This document shows positions 10,301 to 61,607 of a DNA stretch of 64,000 nucleotides, piece after piece. Position 1 is the stretch's first letter; each line of letters starts with the position of its first letter. The DNA lies in the NCBI RefSeq assembly GCF_017874715.1, contig NZ_JAGGLR010000006.1, positions 1 through 64,000 of the forward strand, read 5' to 3'. The translations under genes were made by a program, and so were the position numbers. Below the pieces are notes generated by a model. That model did not search any database and was not told where the DNA came from. It saw only the letters and a list, made by a program, of their open reading frames with translations. The stretch is from Streptomyces iranensis. GTDB taxonomy: Bacteria; Actinomycetota; Actinomycetes; Streptomycetales; Streptomycetaceae.

Positions 10301-13300
10301 CCACCGCACGCCGCGCCGGGCCCCGCACCAGACCGCGCAGCAACGGCGAGACGACGGGCTGGTTGCGCAGCGCCGCGAGGTCCAGACGCATCGGCACCAA
10401 CGACGGCTCGGAGACGGTCAGCGCGGCGTCGAGCAGCGCGAGGCCCTCCGCCACCGGCAGCGGCGGCAGTCCGGCGCGCCGCATCCGCGCGATGTCGGCC
10501 TCGTCCAGGGTGCTGCCCATACCGGCCCCGGCCCACAGGCCCCACGCCAGCGCGGTGGCCGGCAGGCCCTGGGCGGCCCGGTGGCGGGCAAGGGCGTCCA
10601 GGAAGGCGTTGGAGGCCGCGTAGTTGCCCTGACCTGGGCCGCCGAACACACCGGAGGAGGACGAGAACAGCACGAAGGCGGTCAGGTCCAGCTCGCGGGT
10701 GAGCTCGTGGAGGTTCCAGGCCGCGTCCACCTTCGGGCGCATGACGTGGTCGACGCGCTCGGAGGTGAGCGAGCCGATCACACCGTCGTCCAGGACGCCC
10801 GCGGTGTGCACCACGGCGGTCAGCGGACGGTCGGCGGGGACGGTGGCGAGGGTCGCGGCGAGCGCGTCCCGGTCCGCCACATCACACGCCGCCCACGCCA
10901 CCTCGGCACCCAACTCGACCAGTTCGGCGCCGAGTTCGGTCGCACCCGGCGCCTGGTCGCCACGGCGGCTGACCAGCAGCAGCTGCCGTACGCCACGCTC
11001 GGCCACCAGATGCCGGGCCACCAGCCCGCCCAGCGAACCGGACGCGCCGGTCACCAGCACCGTGCCCTTGGGGTCGAGGCCCCGGGCCTCGTCGCCCTCC
11101 GGCTCCACGGCCACCCGCGCCAGCCGCGGCACGGACGCCGCGCCCGCGCGGATCGCCAGCTGCGGCTCGCCCGAGGCCAGAGCGGCGGGCAGCGCCCGCA
11201 GCGACTCGTCCCCGCCGTCGGTGTCCACCAGCACGAAGCGGCCCGGGTTCTCCGACTGCGCCGAGCGCAGCAGACCCCAGACGGCCGCACCGGCCAGATC
11301 CGCCACCGGCTCGTCGTCCTCGACGGCCACCGCGCCACGGGTCACCACGACCAGCGGGGCGTCCCCGAACCGCTCCTCCTCCAGCCAGTGCTGGACGACG
11401 GAGAGCGCCGCGGCGGCGGCGCGGTGCGCCGCACGGGCCACCTGCTCACCGACCTCGGCGGACGGCGAGACGACAACGTATTCGGGCGCGGGCGCGGTGC
11501 CCGCGGCGACCGCCCCGGCCAGCGTCTCCAGGTCCCCGTATGCCGAGGTCCCGAGCCCGAGCGGATCGGCGCCCAGCACCGCCCACCGGCCGTCGGCAGG
11601 AACATCCGCCCCGGCCGCGTCGGCGAGCCCGGCCGTGGTCGCCCACTCCAGGCGGAACAGCGACTCGTGGTAGGCCGTGCGCGCGCTCCGCAGCTGCTCG
11701 GCCGAGACCGGGCGCAGCCCGAGCGTCTCGACGGCCGCGACGGGCGCGCCGGTGGTGTCGGCGATCTCCAGCCGGACACCGTCGGTGCCCGCGGGGGCCA
11801 GGTGCACCCGAAGCGCCGAGGCGCCGCTCGCGTACAGCGACACGCCGGTCCAGGCGAACGGCAGCCGCCCTTCGCCGCCCGTGTTGCCCAGGCCGCCCAT
11901 GCCGATGGCGTGCAGGGCGGAGTCCAGCAGCGCCGGGTGCAGCCCGAACGCGGCGGCCTCCTCGGCCGTCTCCTTGTCCAGCGCCACCTCGGCGAACACC
12001 TCGCCGCCGCGCTGCCACGCCCTGCGCAGCCCCTGGAAGGCGGGGCCGTAGGCGAAACCGATGTCCAGCAGGCCCTCGTAGCGGCCGTCCAGCTCCACCT
12101 CGGTCGCGCCCGCCGGGGGCCACGCGCTCAGCTCGAACGACGCCTCCGGACGGCCGCCGGACGCCAGGACACCGGCGGCGTGCCGGGTCCACGGCTCATC
12201 GGCGGGCAGGCTCTCCAGCCGGGAGTGCAGCGACAGCGGACGGCGGCCCGTCTCGTCGGCCGCACCGACCGAGAGCCGCAGCTGGACACCGCCCCGCGCG
12301 GGCAGCACCAGCGGCGCCTCGAGGGTCAGCTCCTCCAGGTAGTCGCAGCCGACCTGGTCACCGGCGCGGATCGCCAGCTCCACGAACGCGGTGCCGGGCA
12401 GCAGCACCGTGTCCAGGATGGTGTGGCCCGCGAGCCACGGGTGGGTCGAAAGCGCCAGCCGCCCGGTGAACAGCATCCCGTCCGCGTCCGGCAGTTCGGC
12501 GCTGGCACCGAGCAGCGGATGCCCGGCCTCGCCCAGCCCGACCGCGGCCACGTCGCCGAGGAACAGCGACGAGACCTTCGGCCAGTAGCGCTGCCGCTGG
12601 AAGGCGTACGTGGGCAGCGCGACCTGCGCGGCGCCGGTGCGGGCGTAGTACGCCGCCCAGTCCACCGCCACGCCACGCACATGCGCCCGCGCGACGGCCG
12701 ACAGCAGCGCCTCGGCCTCGGGACGGTCCTTGCGCAGCACGGCGGCGAAACCCGCCGCATCGGCGTCGGTGACGCAGTCCTGGGCCATGGCGGTCAGAAC
12801 ACCGTCGGGGCCGAGCTCGACATACGTGGTGACGCCCTGGGCTTCCAACGTCCGTACGCCATCGAGGAAGCGGACCGCCTCCCGGACGTGGCGCACCCAG
12901 AAGTCGGGGCTGGTGATCTCCTCTGCGGAGACCACGTTCCCGGTGAGGTTGGAGACGATCGGGATGCGCGGGGCCTCGTACGACAGGCCCTCCGCGACCT
13001 CGCGGAACGCCTCCAACATGCCGTCCATGCGCGGGGAGTGGAAGGCGTGGCTGACCGTGAGGCGCTTGGTCTTACGGCCCTGCGCCTCGAATACAGCCGC
13101 GATCTCGGCCGCCGCGTCCTCATCACCCGCGATCACGACGGAAGTGGGCCCATTGAGCGCGGCGATCGAGACCCGCTCGGTGAGCAGCGGCGTGACCTCG
13201 TCCTCGGACGCCTGCACAGCGATCATCGCGCCACCGGCCGGAAGCTCCTGCATCAGCCGCCCGCGCGCCGCAACCAACCGCGCCGCATCCGCGAGCGAGA

Positions 13301-16300
13301 GCACACCCGCCACATGCGCGGCGGCCAGCTCACCGATCGAGTGACCGGACAGGAAGTCCGCCTTCAGACCCCACGCCTCCACCAGCCGGAACAGCGCCAC
13401 CTCGACCGCGAACAGCGCGGGCTGAGTGAACCCGGTCCGGTCCAGCGCCTCGGCGTCGTCCCCGAACAGCACCTCCCGCAACGGCCGCTCCAGGTGCCCG
13501 TCCAAGTGGGCGCACACCTCGTCCAGCGCATCCGCGAACACCGGGAAGACGTCGTACAGCTCACGGCCCATGCCGAGCCGCTGGCTGCCCTGACCGGTGA
13601 ACAGGAACGCCACCCTGCCACCGGCAACCGAACCCTGCGCGAGTCCGGCCACCGTGCGGCCCTCGGCGAGCGCCTCCAGGCCGGACAGCAGCCCGTCCCG
13701 GTCCTCGGCGACCAGCGCCGCGCGCTCCTCGAAGGCGGTACGGCGCGTGGCGAGCGTGAACGCCACGTCGGCGAGGTCCAGCTCGGGCCGCTCGTCGAGG
13801 TGGGCGCGCAGCCGTACGGCCTGGTCGCGCAGGCCCTCGGGGGACTTGGCGGAGAGTACCCAGGTGGCGGGGGAGCCGGACCGGGGCGCGGCGGCGGGCG
13901 CCGTGTCCTCGGTCTCGTCCGCGTACACCGGGGCCTGCTCGATGATGGTGTGCGCGTTGGTGCCGCTGATGCCGAACGAGGACACCGCGGCCCGGCGCGG
14001 ACGGCCGGTCTCCGGCCACTCCCGCGCCTCGGTCAGCAGCGACACCGCGCCCGCCGACCAGTCCACATGCGGGGTGGGCTCATCGACGTTGAGGGTCTGC
14101 GGCAGCAGTCCGTGCTGGATGGCCAGCACCATCTTCATCACACCGGCGACACCGGCCGCGGCCTGCGTATGGCCGAAGTTGGACTTGATGGAGCCCAGCC
14201 ACAGCGGCTGCCCCTCCGCCCGGTCCCGGCCGTACGTGGCGAGCAGCGCCTGCGCCTCGATCGGGTCGCCCAGCCGGGTGCCCGTGCCGTGGGCCTCGAC
14301 CGCGTCCACCTCGGACGCCGAAAGCCCCGCACCCGCCAGCGCCTGACGGATCACCCGCTGCTGCGACGGACCATTCGGCGCCGTAAGACCATTGGACGCA
14401 CCGTCCTGGTTGATGGCGGAGCCGCGTACGACCGCCAGCACCTCATGGCCGTTCCGCCGGGCGTCCGACAGCCGCTCCACCAGCAGCATGCCCACACCCT
14501 CGCCCCAGCCGGTGCCGTCCGCACCCGCCGCGAACGCCTTGATCCGCCCATCCGCCGCCAGCCCACGCTGACGACTGAAGTCCACGAACGAACCCGGCGT
14601 CGACATCACCGTCACACCACCGGCCAACGCCAACGAGCACTCGCCCGCACGCAGCGCCTGAATCGCCCAGTGCAAGGCCACCAACGACGACGAGCAGGCC
14701 GTGTCCACCGTCACCGCCGGACCTTCGAGACCCAACGCGTACGACACCCGACCCGACATCACACTGGCCGCGTTACCCGTCCCCATGAAGCCCTCCGAGC
14801 CGTCGGGGGCGGAGAGGATCACGGGCAGATAGTCCTGGCCATTGGTACCGGCGAACACGCCGACCTGCTGGCCGCGCAGCGTGGTCGGGTCGATCCCGGC
14901 CCGCTCGAACGCCTCCCACGACGTCTCCAGCAGCAACCGCTGCTGCGGATCCATGGCAAGCGCCTCACGCGGCGAGATACCGAAGAAGACGGGGTCGAAC
15001 TCGGCCGCGTCGGCGAGGAATCCGCCCTCGCGGACGTAGCTGGTGTACTCGCCCGTGCCCTCCGGGTCGTACAGCGTCTCCAGGTCCCAGCCGCGGTCGG
15101 CGGGGAAGTCGACCACCGCGTCCCGGCCGGACGCCAGGAGCCGCCACAGCTCCTCCGGCGACCGCACACCACCGGGGAAGCGGCAGCTCATGCCGACGAT
15201 CGCGATGGGGTCGTCGTCCAGGGCCACGCCCACCGACGACGCCCCGGTCACGGCGGGGCGCGAGCCGATGAGTTCGGCCTGGAGGTGGTCGGCGAGGGCG
15301 ATCGGGGTGGGGTAGTCGAAGATGATGGTGGCGGGCAGCTTGAGCCCGGTGAGCGTGGACAGCAGGTTACGGATCTCGACGGCGGTCAGCGAGTCGAAGC
15401 CGAGGTCGCGGAAGGCTCGGCTGGGCTCCACCGAGTCCGGCCCGGGGTGGCCGAGGACGACGGCCACCTGAGTGCGGACGAAGTCCTGGGCGATCTGGTC
15501 GCGTTCCTCGTCGGTTCCGGCGTCGGTGAGCCGCTGGGCCAGCGAGGTGGGCTGGCCGGGGACGGCGGGGCCGCCGGTGGCGGTGCGCGCCGCCTCGATG
15601 GCGCGCTTGGCCTCGGAGAGGTCGGCGAGCAGGGGGTTCGGGCGGTGGCCGGAGAGGCCGGGTGCGAAGCGGTCCCATGCGATGTCCACGACGAGGGAGA
15701 AGGTCTCGTCGAGGTCGAGCGCGGCGCCCAGGGCGGCGGTGGCCGGTCCGGGGGCAAGGGCGGGCAGCCCGGACTGCCGGAGCCGCTCGGCCACCAGCTC
15801 GTCGGTGGCCATGCCGCCGTCCGCCCAGGCACCCCAGGCCATCGAGGTGGCGGTCAGGCCCTCGGCGCGGCGCTGTTCGGCGAGCGCGTCGAGGTAGGCG
15901 TTGGCGGCCACGTAGTTGGCCTGTCCGGCGGCGCCGAAGGTGGCGGCCATGGAGGAGAAGAGCACGAAGGCGGACAGGTCGAGGCCGCGGGTGAGCTCGT
16001 GCAGATGGCGGGCGGAGTCGGCCTTGGCGCGCAGCACGGCGGCCATGCGCTGCGGGGTCTGGGCGTCGAGCACCCCGTCGTCCAGCACTCCGGCGGCGTG
16101 GACGACCGTGGTCAGCGGGAGGTCAGCGGGGACGGTCGCCAGCAGCCCGGCGAGGGCGTCGCGGTCGGCGACGTCGCAGGCGGCGACGGTCACCTGGGCG
16201 CCGAGGGCGGTGAGTTCGTCCCGCAGCTCGGTGGCGCCGGGCGCGTCGGGGCCACGGCGGCCGGCGAGCAGGATGTGCTGGGCGCCGTGGGCCACGAGCC

Positions 16301-19300
16301 AGCGGGCGACATGGCCGCCGAGGGCGCCGGTGCCGCCGGTGATCAGCGCGGTGCCGTGGGTGGTCCAGCCGTCGTCGGTGGTCTCGTGATGCGGGGCGCG
16401 GGCCAGCCGTCGGGCGTGGATGCCCTGCGGGCGGATGGCGAGGTGGTCCTCGCCGCTGATGCCCTCGGGCCCGGCGAGGATGTCGGCGAGCCGCCCGAGG
16501 GCGCGGTCGTCGGCGGTCTCGGGCAGGTCGATCAGACCGCCCCAGCGCTCGGGGTGTTCAAGGGCGGCGGTGCGGCCCAGGCCCCAGATCTGGGCCTGTT
16601 CGGGGCTGGTGAGCCGGTCGGAGCGGCCGACGGAGACCGCGCCGCGGGTGGCGGCCCACAGCGGGGCGTCGAGGTCGGCGTCGCCGAGGGCCTGGACGAG
16701 GGCGAGGGTGCCCGCGAGTCCGGCGGTGAGGGAGGGGTGTTGGCCGTGGGGGCGCTCGTCCAGGCCGAGCAGGGAGAGCACACCATCGAAGGACGCCCCT
16801 TGGGAGGACGAACCGTCGGAGGGCGGGGCCTCGGCCGCCGGGTCCTGGCTCAGCGCGGTGCGGATCCGCTCGGCGAGGGCGGCGCGGTCGGCGGTGGTGC
16901 CGTCGACGTCGATCCGGTGGACGGTGACGCCGCGTTCGGCCAGCAGCCGCAGCGGCTCCGCCACCCAGGGGTCGTCGGCGTGTCCCTCGGGGGTGACCAC
17001 GAGCCAGGTGCCGGTGAGCGGCTTGTCCGGGGTCTGCGGCAGCGGTGTCCAGGTGACGCGGTAGCGCCAGCCGTCCACGGTGGTGTCCACGTGGCTCTGC
17101 CTGCGCCACGCGGAGAGGACCGGCAGCACCTCGCTGAGGGGCTGATCGCCGTCGAGGCCGAGGGTTTCGACCAGGGCGGGCAGGTCCTCGCTGTGCACGA
17201 CCTCCCAGAACCGGGCGTCGGCCAGGGCCGGGGCGGCGGCCTCGGCCGCGGCGGAGTCGACGCCGTACGAGAAGGGGTTGGCGGGCCAGTAGCGCTGCCG
17301 CTGGAAGGCGTAGGTGGGCAGCTCGACGCGGCGGGCGCCGGTGCCCGCGTAGTACGTGGCCCAGTCCACGGGCAGGCCGCGGACGTGGGCCTGGGCGAGC
17401 GCGTTGCTCAGGGTGCGGGGCTCGGGGCGGCCGGAGCGCAGGGCGGGCAGGAAGGCGGACGTGCGGTTCCGGCCGCCGCTCACGCACTCCTGGGCCATGG
17501 CGGACAGCACCCCGTCGGGGCCGAGCTCCAGATACGTGGTCACGCCGTGGTCCTCGAGGCGGCGCACGCCGTCGAGGAAGCGGACGGTCTCGCGGACGTG
17601 GCGGACCCAGAACTCGGGCGTGGTGATCTCGTCGGCGCTGACCAGGGTGCCGGTGAGGTTGGAGACGATCGGGATCTTCGGGGCCTCGTAGGTCAGCCGC
17701 TCGGCCACCTGACGGAAGTTCTCCAGCATCCCGTCCATGTGCGGGGAGTGGAACGCGTGGCTGACGGTGAGCCGCTTGGTCTTGCGGCCCCGCGCCTCGA
17801 AACCGGACGCGATCTCCTGGGCCGCACCCTCGTCACCCGCGATGACGACCGACGTCGGGCCGTTGATGGCGGCGATGGACACCCGCTCGGTGAGCAGCGG
17901 CGTCACCTCGTCCTCCGCCGCCTGCACCGCGATCATCGCGCCGCCGGTGGGGAGTTGCTGCATCTGCTGGCTGCGCGCGGCCACCAGGGCGGAAGCGTGG
18001 GTGAGCGAGAGCACCCCGGCGACATGGGCGGCGGTGAGCTCGCCGATGGAGTGGCCGGAGAGGAAGTCGGGCCGCAGCCCCCAGGATTCGACGAGGCGGA
18101 AGAGAGCCACCTCGACGGCGAAGAGGGCGGGCTGGGTGTAGCCGGTCAGGTCGAGGGTGGCGGCGTCGTCGCCGAACAGCACGTCCTTCAGCGGCCGGTC
18201 GAGGAAGCGGTCGAGCTGACCGCAGACCGCGTCCAGCGCCTCGGCGAACACCGGGTAGGCGTCGTACAGCTCACGGCCCATGCCGAGGCGCTGGCTGCCC
18301 TGCCCGGTGAAGAGGAACGCGACCTTGCCCTCGGTGGCGAGCCCCTCGGCCACCTCGGGGTGGTGGCGGCCCTCGGCGAGCGCGTCGAGGCCCGCGAGCA
18401 GTTCGTCGTGGTCGGCGGCGACGACCGCGGCACGGCGGTCGAGGGCGGCACGGGTGACGGCCTGGGAGTAGCCGATGTCGGCGAGGCGGTGGCCGGGGCG
18501 GGCGGCCAGCTGGGTCCGCAGCCGGAGCGCCTGGGCGCGCAGCGCCTGCTCGTTCTTGCCGGACAGCACGACCGGGACGAGGGGGACCTCGGCCCGCTCC
18601 GGCTCGTCGTCCCCACCACTTTCGACGGGGGCGGCGAGGGCCGGGGCCTCCTCGAGGATGGTGTGCACATTGGTGCCGCTCATGCCGAACGACGAGACGC
18701 CCGCCCGGCGCGGGGTGGCGCCCTCGGGGTCCTTGCCCCACTCGCGGGGGGCGGTGAGCAGTTCGACCTCCCCGGCCGTCCAGTCGACGTGCGGGGTGGG
18801 CTCGGTGAGATGGAGGGTCTGGGGCAGCACACCGTGCCGCATCGCCATGACCATCTTGATGATGCCGCCGACACCGGCGCCCGCCTGGGCGTGGCCGATG
18901 TTGGACTTGATGGAGCCGATGAGCAGCGGTTTGCCCTCGGGCCTGTCCTGGCCGTAGGTGGCGAGCAGCGCCTGCGCCTCGATCGGGTCGCCGAGGGCGG
19001 TGCCGGTGCCATGGGCTTCGACGGCGTCCACCTGGTCGGGGCTGAGCCGGGCGTTGGCCAGCGCCTGGAGGATGACGCGCTGCTGCGAGGGGCCGTTGGG
19101 CGAGGTGAGGCCGTTGCTGGCACCGTCCTGGTTGACGGCGGAGCCGCGGACCACGGCGAGCACCGGGTGGCCCTTGCGCTGGGCGTCCGACAGCCGCTCG
19201 ACGAGCAGCATGCCGACACCCTCGCCCAGGCAGAAGCCGTCGGCCTCCGGGGCGAAGGGCTTGGAGCGGCCGTCGAGGGCCAGTCCGCGCATCTTGCTGT

Positions 19301-20033
19301 AGTCGACGAAGACGCCGGGCGCGCACATCAGAGTGGCGCCACCGGCGAGGGCGAGCGAGCATTCGCCGTTGCGCAGCGCCTGGACGGCGAGGTGGAGCGC
19401 CACCAGCGAGGAGGAGCAGGCGGTGTCGACGGTGACGGCCGGGCCCTCGAAACCGAAGGTGTAGGAAAGGCGGCCGGAGGCGACGCTCGCGGCGTTACCG
19501 GTGCCGAAGTAGCCCTCGAAGTTCTCATTGGAACTGAGGATCGCGCCCAGGTAATCGTGATTGCTGGTGCCGACGAAGACGCCGATCTGCCGGCCGCGCA
19601 CCGCGACCGGGTCGATTCCGGCGCGCTCGAACGCCTCCCAGGAGGTCTCCAGCAGCATCCGCTGCTGCGGATCCATGCCGAGCGCTTCCCGGGGGCTGAT
19701 GCCGAACAGGGAGGGGTCGAAATCGGCTATGCCGTCGACGAATCCGCCCTCGTGCACATAGCTGGTGCCGGGGTGGTCCGGGTCCGGGTGGTACATCGTG
19801 TCGACATTCCACCCACGGTCCAGTGGGAACTCGCTGACCGCGTCGACGCCTTCGCTGACGATGCGCCACAGGTCCTCGGGCGACTGGACGCCTCCGGGAT
19901 AACGGCAGCCGATCCCCACGATGGCGATGGGGTCGTGGTTCTTCGCCTCGGCCTCTTGCAGGCGGAGGCGAGTCTGGTGCAGATCCGCCGTTACCAGCTT
20001 GAGGTAGTCCCGCAGCGTCTCTTCATTCGCCAT
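4305..20033 (-). CDS. Gene E: type I modular PKS, 5242 aa, three modules (KS-AT-KR-ACP, KS-AT-DH-KR-ACP, KS-AT-DH-KR-ACP)
   Basis: Multifunctional cytosolic enzyme carrying out three malonate extensions. An N-terminal class-1 docking coiled coil (residues 1-33) precedes module E1 (34-1580), E2 (1606-3340) and E3 (3363-5155), followed by a C-terminal docking region (about 5170-5242) rich in acidic residues and ending ...[11 protein letters not shown]. All three KS have TACSSSL (Cys206, 1780, 3537). All three AT have GHSIGE/HAFH (Ser662, 2232, 3985). All three KR have LDD plus Ser/Tyr/Lys, so they are active B-type. Predicted outputs in order are hydroxyl, double bond and double bond. The gene follows a 260-bp non-coding gap, the largest in the window, and ends 51 bp before gene F, so E and F probably form their own transcript. 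The ATG at 20033 has only a weak GGA 8 nt upstream. Residues about 4619-4672 are a six-unit 9-residue repeat. The E1 KS differs from its siblings around residues 250-290. Confidence 0.97.
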   Translation of the reverse strand: MANEETLRDYLKLVTADLHQTRLRLQEAEAKNHDPIAIVGIGCRYPGGVQSPEDLWRIVSEGVDAVSEFPLDRGWNVDTMYHPDPDHPGTSYVHEGGFVDGIADFDPSLFGISPREALGMDPQQRMLLETSWEAFERAGIDPVAVRGRQIGVFVGTSNHDYLGAILSSNENFEGYFGTGNAASVASGRLSYTFGFEGPAVTVDTACSSSLVALHLAVQALRNGECSLALAGGATLMCAPGVFVDYSKMRGLALDGRSKPFAPEADGFCLGEGVGMLLVERLSDAQRKGHPVLAVVRGSAVNQDGASNGLTSPNGPSQQRVILQALANARLSPDQVDAVEAHGTGTALGDPIEAQALLATYGQDRPEGKPLLIGSIKSNIGHAQAGAGVGGIIKMVMAMRHGVLPQTLHLTEPTPHVDWTAGEVELLTAPREWGKDPEGATPRRAGVSSFGMSGTNVHTILEEAPALAAPVESGGDDEPERAEVPLVPVVLSGKNEQALRAQALRLRTQLAARPGHRLADIGYSQAVTRAALDRRAAVVAADHDELLAGLDALAEGRHHPEVAEGLATEGKVAFLFTGQGSQRLGMGRELYDAYPVFAEALDAVCGQLDRFLDRPLKDVLFGDDAATLDLTGYTQPALFAVEVALFRLVESWGLRPDFLSGHSIGELTAAHVAGVLSLTHASALVAARSQQMQQLPTGGAMIAVQAAEDEVTPLLTERVSIAAINGPTSVVIAGDEGAAQEIASGFEARGRKTKRLTVSHAFHSPHMDGMLENFRQVAERLTYEAPKIPIVSNLTGTLVSADEITTPEFWVRHVRETVRFLDGVRRLEDHGVTTYLELGPDGVLSAMAQECVSGGRNRTSAFLPALRSGRPEPRTLSNALAQAHVRGLPVDWATYYAGTGARRVELPTYAFQRQRYWPANPFSYGVDSAAAEAAAPALADARFWEVVHSEDLPALVETLGLDGDQPLSEVLPVLSAWRRQSHVDTTVDGWRYRVTWTPLPQTPDKPLTGTWLVVTPEGHADDPWVAEPLRLLAERGVTVHRIDVDGTTADRAALAERIRTALSQDPAAEAPPSDGSSSQGASFDGVLSLLGLDERPHGQHPSLTAGLAGTLALVQALGDADLDAPLWAATRGAVSVGRSDRLTSPEQAQIWGLGRTAALEHPERWGGLIDLPETADDRALGRLADILAGPEGISGEDHLAIRPQGIHARRLARAPHHETTDDGWTTHGTALITGGTGALGGHVARWLVAHGAQHILLAGRRGPDAPGATELRDELTALGAQVTVAACDVADRDALAGLLATVPADLPLTTVVHAAGVLDDGVLDAQTPQRMAAVLRAKADSARHLHELTRGLDLSAFVLFSSMAATFGAAGQANYVAANAYLDALAEQRRAEGLTATSMAWGAWADGGMATDELVAERLRQSGLPALAPGPATAALGAALDLDETFSLVVDIAWDRFAPGLSGHRPNPLLADLSEAKRAIEAARTATGGPAVPGQPTSLAQRLTDAGTDEERDQIAQDFVRTQVAVVLGHPGPDSVEPSRAFRDLGFDSLTAVEIRNLLSTLTGLKLPATIIFDYPTPIALADHLQAELIGSRPAVTGASSVGVALDDDPIAIVGMSCRFPGGVRSPEELWRLLASGRDAVVDFPADRGWDLETLYDPEGTGEYTSYVREGGFLADAAEFDPVFFGISPREALAMDPQQRLLLETSWEAFERAGIDPTTLRGQQVGVFAGTNGQDYLPVILSAPDGSEGFMGTGNAASVMSGRVSYALGLEGPAVTVDTACSSSLVALHWAIQALRAGECSLALAGGVTVMSTPGSFVDFSRQRGLAADGRIKAFAAGADGTGWGEGVGMLLVERLSDARRNGHEVLAVVRGSAINQDGASNGLTAPNGPSQQRVIRQALAGAGLSASEVDAVEAHGTGTRLGDPIEAQALLATYGRDRAEGQPLWLGSIKSNFGHTQAAAGVAGVMKMVLAIQHGLLPQTLNVDEPTPHVDWSAGAVSLLTEAREWPETGRPRRAAVSSFGISGTNAHTIIEQAPVYADETEDTAPAAAPRSGSPATWVLSAKSPEGLRDQAVRLRAHLDERPELDLADVAFTLATRRTAFEERAALVAEDRDGLLSGLEALAEGRTVAGLAQGSVAGGRVAFLFTGQGSQRLGMGRELYDVFPVFADALDEVCAHLDGHLERPLREVLFGDDAEALDRTGFTQPALFAVEVALFRLVEAWGLKADFLSGHSIGELAAAHVAGVLSLADAARLVAARGRLMQELPAGGAMIAVQASEDEVTPLLTERVSIAALNGPTSVVIAGDEDAAAEIAAVFEAQGRKTKRLTVSHAFHSPRMDGMLEAFREVAEGLSYEAPRIPIVSNLTGNVVSAEEITSPDFWVRHVREAVRFLDGVRTLEAQGVTTYVELGPDGVLTAMAQDCVTDADAAGFAAVLRKDRPEAEALLSAVARAHVRGVAVDWAAYYARTGAAQVALPTYAFQRQRYWPKVSSLFLGDVAAVGLGEAGHPLLGASAELPDADGMLFTGRLALSTHPWLAGHTILDTVLLPGTAFVELAIRAGDQVGCDYLEELTLEAPLVLPARGGVQLRLSVGAADETGRRPLSLHSRLESLPADEPWTRHAAGVLASGGRPEASFELSAWPPAGATEVELDGRYEGLLDIGFAYGPAFQGLRRAWQRGGEVFAEVALDKETAEEAAAFGLHPALLDSALHAIGMGGLGNTGGEGRLPFAWTGVSLYASGASALRVHLAPAGTDGVRLEIADTTGAPVAAVETLGLRPVSAEQLRSARTAYHESLFRLEWATTAGLADAAGADVPADGRWAVLGADPLGLGTSAYGDLETLAGAVAAGTAPAPEYVVVSPSAEVGEQVARAAHRAAAAALSVVQHWLEEERFGDAPLVVVTRGAVAVEDDEPVADLAGAAVWGLLRSAQSENPGRFVLVDTDGGDESLRALPAALASGEPQLAIRAGAASVPRLARVAVEPEGDEARGLDPKGTVLVTGASGSLGGLVARHLVAERGVRQLLLVSRRGDQAPGATELGAELVELGAEVAWAACDVADRDALAATLATVPADRPLTAVVHTAGVLDDGVIGSLTSERVDHVMRPKVDAAWNLHELTRELDLTAFVLFSSSSGVFGGPGQGNYAASNAFLDALARHRAAQGLPATALAWGLWAGAGMGSTLDEADIARMRRAGLPPLPVAEGLALLDAALTVSEPSLVPMRLDLAALRNQPVVSPLLRGLVRGPARRAVDAVAAGGESGLAGRLAGLSEPEQERLLLDLVRAQVATVLGYAGAETIGSGRAFKELGFDSLTAVELRNQLNTVTGLRLPATLIFDYPDPQVLARHLRTELVGERSPVVHTSVPVVAATDDEPIAIVAMSCRYPGGVTTPEELWQLLAAGEDGISRFPDNRGWDLEALYDPDPETQGTSYAREGGFLHDAAEFDPAFFGISPREALAMDPQQRLLLETSWEAFERAGIDPLSVRGSRTGVFAGVMYHDYGSRLHAVPSEVEGYLGTGSSSSVVSGRVAYTFGLEGPAVTVDTACSSSLVALHLAAQALRQGECSLALAGGVTVMFTPGTFIDFSRQRGLARDGRCKSFAAAADGTGWGEGAGMLLLERLSDARRHGHEVLAIVRGSAVNQDGASNGLTAPNGPSQQRVIRQALANARLTTGEVDVVEAHGTGTTLGDPIEAQALLATYGRERDAEQPLWLGSVKSNLGHTQAASGVAGVIKMVLSMRHGLLPRTLHVDEPSPHVDWSAGAVSLLTEAREWPESGRPRRAAVSSFGISGTNAHAIIEQPPAPEPDEPAAEPEALPYVPVLLSARTEDGVRAQARRLRSRIAAEPGASLTDLGYSLATTRAALEHRVALVAEGHDEALGALDALARGEHPAQALRGVATEGKVAFLFTGQGSQRLDMGRELYGAFPRFAEALDEVCDALDPHLERPLKTVLFGEDAQALDRTAVTQPALFAVEVALFRLVEAWGLKADFLSGHSIGELAAAHVAGVFSLADACALVAARGRLMQELPAGGAMIAVQASEDEVAPLLTDRVSIAALNGPNSVVIAGDEDAATEIAASFEAQGRKTKRLTVSHAFHSPHMDPMLADFRKLAEGLTFNAPKIPLVSCLTGTVVSADEIRLPEFWVRHVRETVRFVDGVRTLREQGVTTYLELGPDGVLSAMGEDCLAETETGTDRDGDTDAVFVPTLRGGRPEAQALATALAHVHVRGAAPDWAAVYGGRGARRVELPTYAFQRQRYWLDVGISVEDVISAGLGTADHPLLGAAVELPDTGGFVFTGRLSLLTHPWLADHAVMDTVLLPGTAFVEIALRAGHEAGCDTVEELTLQAPLVLPEQGAVQLRLELAAADGNGRRPLTLHSRKEDVPADEPWIRHATGFLAPSAAVGHTAEQVDLSAWPPADATALATEEFYEGAAAAGLGYGPVFQGLHAAWRRGEELFAEIRLDQGSEPQAAAYGVHPALLDAALHTLGLDPEAEGGEGARLPFAWTGVRLHTGGAASLRVRLRPGADGVSLHLADGTGTAVATIDGLVLRPLAAEQLDASRAAHHESLFRPEWAALSASATDIPLGERWVTLGAATGFTVGGERLDDHADLAALAAALDGGESAPDVVVVPLTGPGGVASLPATGGAAPLTGTGGAAPLTATDGAASLPATDGVAPLPATGDAVPLTARAAARDVLDLVQSWLNDQRLADTRLVLVTRGAVAAAPGEDVADLAHTTAWGLVKSAQSENPGRFVLVDTDGTDASQRALPSVLATDEPQLALRSGTGHAYRLARVPALADTPEPAGLGDPEGTVLLSGATGALGGLFARHLVAERGVRHLLLVSRRGGEAPGAAELTAELGVLGAEVTWAACDTADRDALAATLSAIPAEHPLTAVVHTAGVLDDGVISSLTGERIDTVLRPKVDAAWNLHELTRELDLAAFVLFSSAAGAFGSSGQGNYAAANTFLDALAQHRHAQRLPASSLAWGLWAAADGMAGSLDTSDVTRISRGGFEALGQDEGLALFDVAGTLPEPALVPIRIDTGALRGQAAAGLLPPLLRGLVRTPVRRSADTGATSGAVADSGAGSLATRLSGLSETERDRELLEVVRGHVAAVLGHATPDDVDAGRGFLDLGFDSLTAVDLRNRLGAAAGLRLPVTLIFDYPTPTALAGYLREELGLDSAAGHQPVHAELDKLEAILATIAPDDLDRPGITTRLRDLMSKWNETQSATDSTAEDREIQSATADEIFDLLDDELGLS
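4568..9947 (-). other. Module E3: KS-AT(malonyl)-DH-KR(B-type)-ACP
   Basis: KS Cys codon 9423-9425 (residue 3537), AT Ser 3985, DH His4298 in [10 protein letters not shown] (Asp where Gly is usual), DH Asp4468 (LLDAALH), KR LDD and Tyr4945 with the catalytic Ser intact, ACP Ser5121. Predicted to form a trans double bond. The KR structural subdomain is enlarged by the 27-bp repeat tract at 6018-6179. Confidence 0.93.
6018..6179 (-). repeat. Six 27-bp tandem repeats in module E3
   Basis: Encodes six 9-residue units of the form L(T/P)(G/A)TxGxAx. The units differ by several bases each, so the array is not brand new. The tract replaces the loop between the strand ending VVVVP and the helix before LVQSWL in the KR structural subdomain. 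Confidence 0.85.
10010..15218 (-). other. Module E2: KS-AT(malonyl)-DH-KR(B-type)-ACP
   Basis: KS Cys codon 14694-14696 (residue 1780), AT Ser2232, DH His2537 in [10 protein letters not shown] (Asp variant), DH Asp2704 (LLDSALH), KR LDD and Tyr3138, ACP Ser3304. Predicted to form a trans double bond. Its KS is close to that of C5, and its DH-KR-ACP is close to that of C3. Confidence 0.93.
15290..19934 (-). other. Module E1: KS-AT(malonyl)-KR(B-type)-ACP
   Basis: KS Cys codon 19416-19418 (residue 206), AT Ser662, post-AT segment [13 protein letters not shown] near 1228-1405 with LDD and Tyr1374, ACP Ser1548. No DH, so a 3R-type hydroxyl is expected. This KS must accept the alpha-methyl beta-keto chain made by gene D. 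Fittingly, its sequence departs from the other malonyl-line KSs (VDYSKMRG and ADGFCLGEG in place of VDFSRQRG and ADGTGWGEG). Confidence 0.93.
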
Positions 20034-20170
20034 TTACGCAATCCAATTACGGCAGACGGCATCGGAAATGCTCCACAGATCCTCAACGGGAGCCGGTAAC
20101 CAACAACCAAATCAGTCGACTTCTCGCTGAGAGGCTATGTAAGAACTAACCCTCATAACAACCCCTAGCT

Positions 20171-20212
20171 GCCCCCTATGACCCCCTGGAGACCCAAGGA
20201 GCGATAGGGGGC
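20171..20212. repeat. 9-bp perfect inverted repeat (gccccctat / atagggggc), 24-bp spacer
   Basis: Arms lie at 20171-20179 and 20204-20212. The left arm is one of several CCCCTA-type boxes in the D-E gap. There is no T-run after it in either direction, so a regulator-binding site is likelier than a terminator. Confidence 0.6.
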
Positions 20213-20250
20213 AACCCGGTATTTCGAAACTCTATTGAAGGGTAGAGAAA

Positions 20251-20279
20251 ATCCTGGCCGACATCGGATACGACGTCAA
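20251..20279 (-). promoter_or_regulatory. Candidate sigma-70-type promoter for gene E
   Basis: On the minus strand TTGACG (20274-20279) is followed after 17 nt by CAGGAT (20251-20256), close to the Streptomyces housekeeping consensus. It would leave a leader of about 210 nt that contains the CCCCTA boxes. An alternative weak -10 (TACATA, 20136-20141) lies downstream of the boxes and would suit an activator-dependent promoter. Neither is proven. Confidence 0.35.
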
Positions 20280-20293
20280 TAGCGAAATTCTCG

Positions 20294-25309
<5,016 letters not shown>

Positions 25310-25315
25310 GGACGT

Positions 25316-25321
25316 TCACCT
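25316..25321 (-). promoter_or_regulatory. Shine-Dalgarno of gene D
   Basis: AGGTGA, 6 nt before the ATG at 25309. Confidence 0.7.
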
Positions 25322-25373
25322 ATTCGCAATGCTCTTGATCGTCGGGGGGTCCGGATGAGGGTGCTGCCGCGCT

Positions 25374-51077
<25,704 letters not shown>

Positions 51078-51083
51078 CGTGTA

Positions 51084-51087
51084 CTCC
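51084..51087 (-). promoter_or_regulatory. Shine-Dalgarno of gene C
   Basis: GGAG, 6 nt before the ATG at 51077, within the 25-bp B-C gap. The short gap suggests translational coupling. Confidence 0.6.
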
Positions 51088-51102
51088 GTGCTTGGGCCCG
51101 CG

Positions 51103-61560
<10,458 letters not shown>

Positions 61561-61569
61561 GGAAACGTC

Positions 61570-61576
61570 ACCTCCT
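61570..61576 (-). promoter_or_regulatory. Strong Shine-Dalgarno of gene B
   Basis: AGGAGGT on the minus strand, 9 nt before a GTG codon. It fixes GTG at 61560 as the start of gene B. Confidence 0.8.
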
Positions 61577-61607
61577 GAGGTCGGTTGAATTGAGGGCGGT
61601 CATCACG

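Larger units (their letters stand above)
20034..20293 (-). promoter_or_regulatory. D-E intergenic region, probable promoter/operator of genes E and F
   Basis: 260 bp without a gene, clearly richer in A/T than its surroundings and five times longer than any other gap except the 64-bp one. Read toward gene E it contains GGGGGT, TAGGGGG, TAGGGG and GAGGGT spaced about 10 nt apart (20150-20187), and upstream of them an oppositely oriented CCCCCTA (20205-20211). Such GC-rich clustered boxes are typical of activator sites, but I cannot name the regulator. Confidence 0.6.

Noticed and set aside
10600..12000. An ER domain between DH and KR in module E2 (and likewise in other DH modules)
   Set aside because: The interval holds only the KR structural subdomain. 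There is no ER NADPH motif and it is too short.
19900..20033. A loading module (KSQ or CoA-ligase type) at a gene start
   Set aside because: Every KS in the window has the active-site Cys, and each visible N-terminus is a docking helix, so all modules are extension modules.
9741..20099. A plus-strand open frame of 3452 codons antisense to gene E, and others like it opposite genes B-D and F
   Set aside because: In DNA this GC-rich the complementary frame stays open by codon bias. The translations are low-complexity Arg/Gly/Ala/Pro-rich with no recognisable domains, and they mirror the PKS module repeats.
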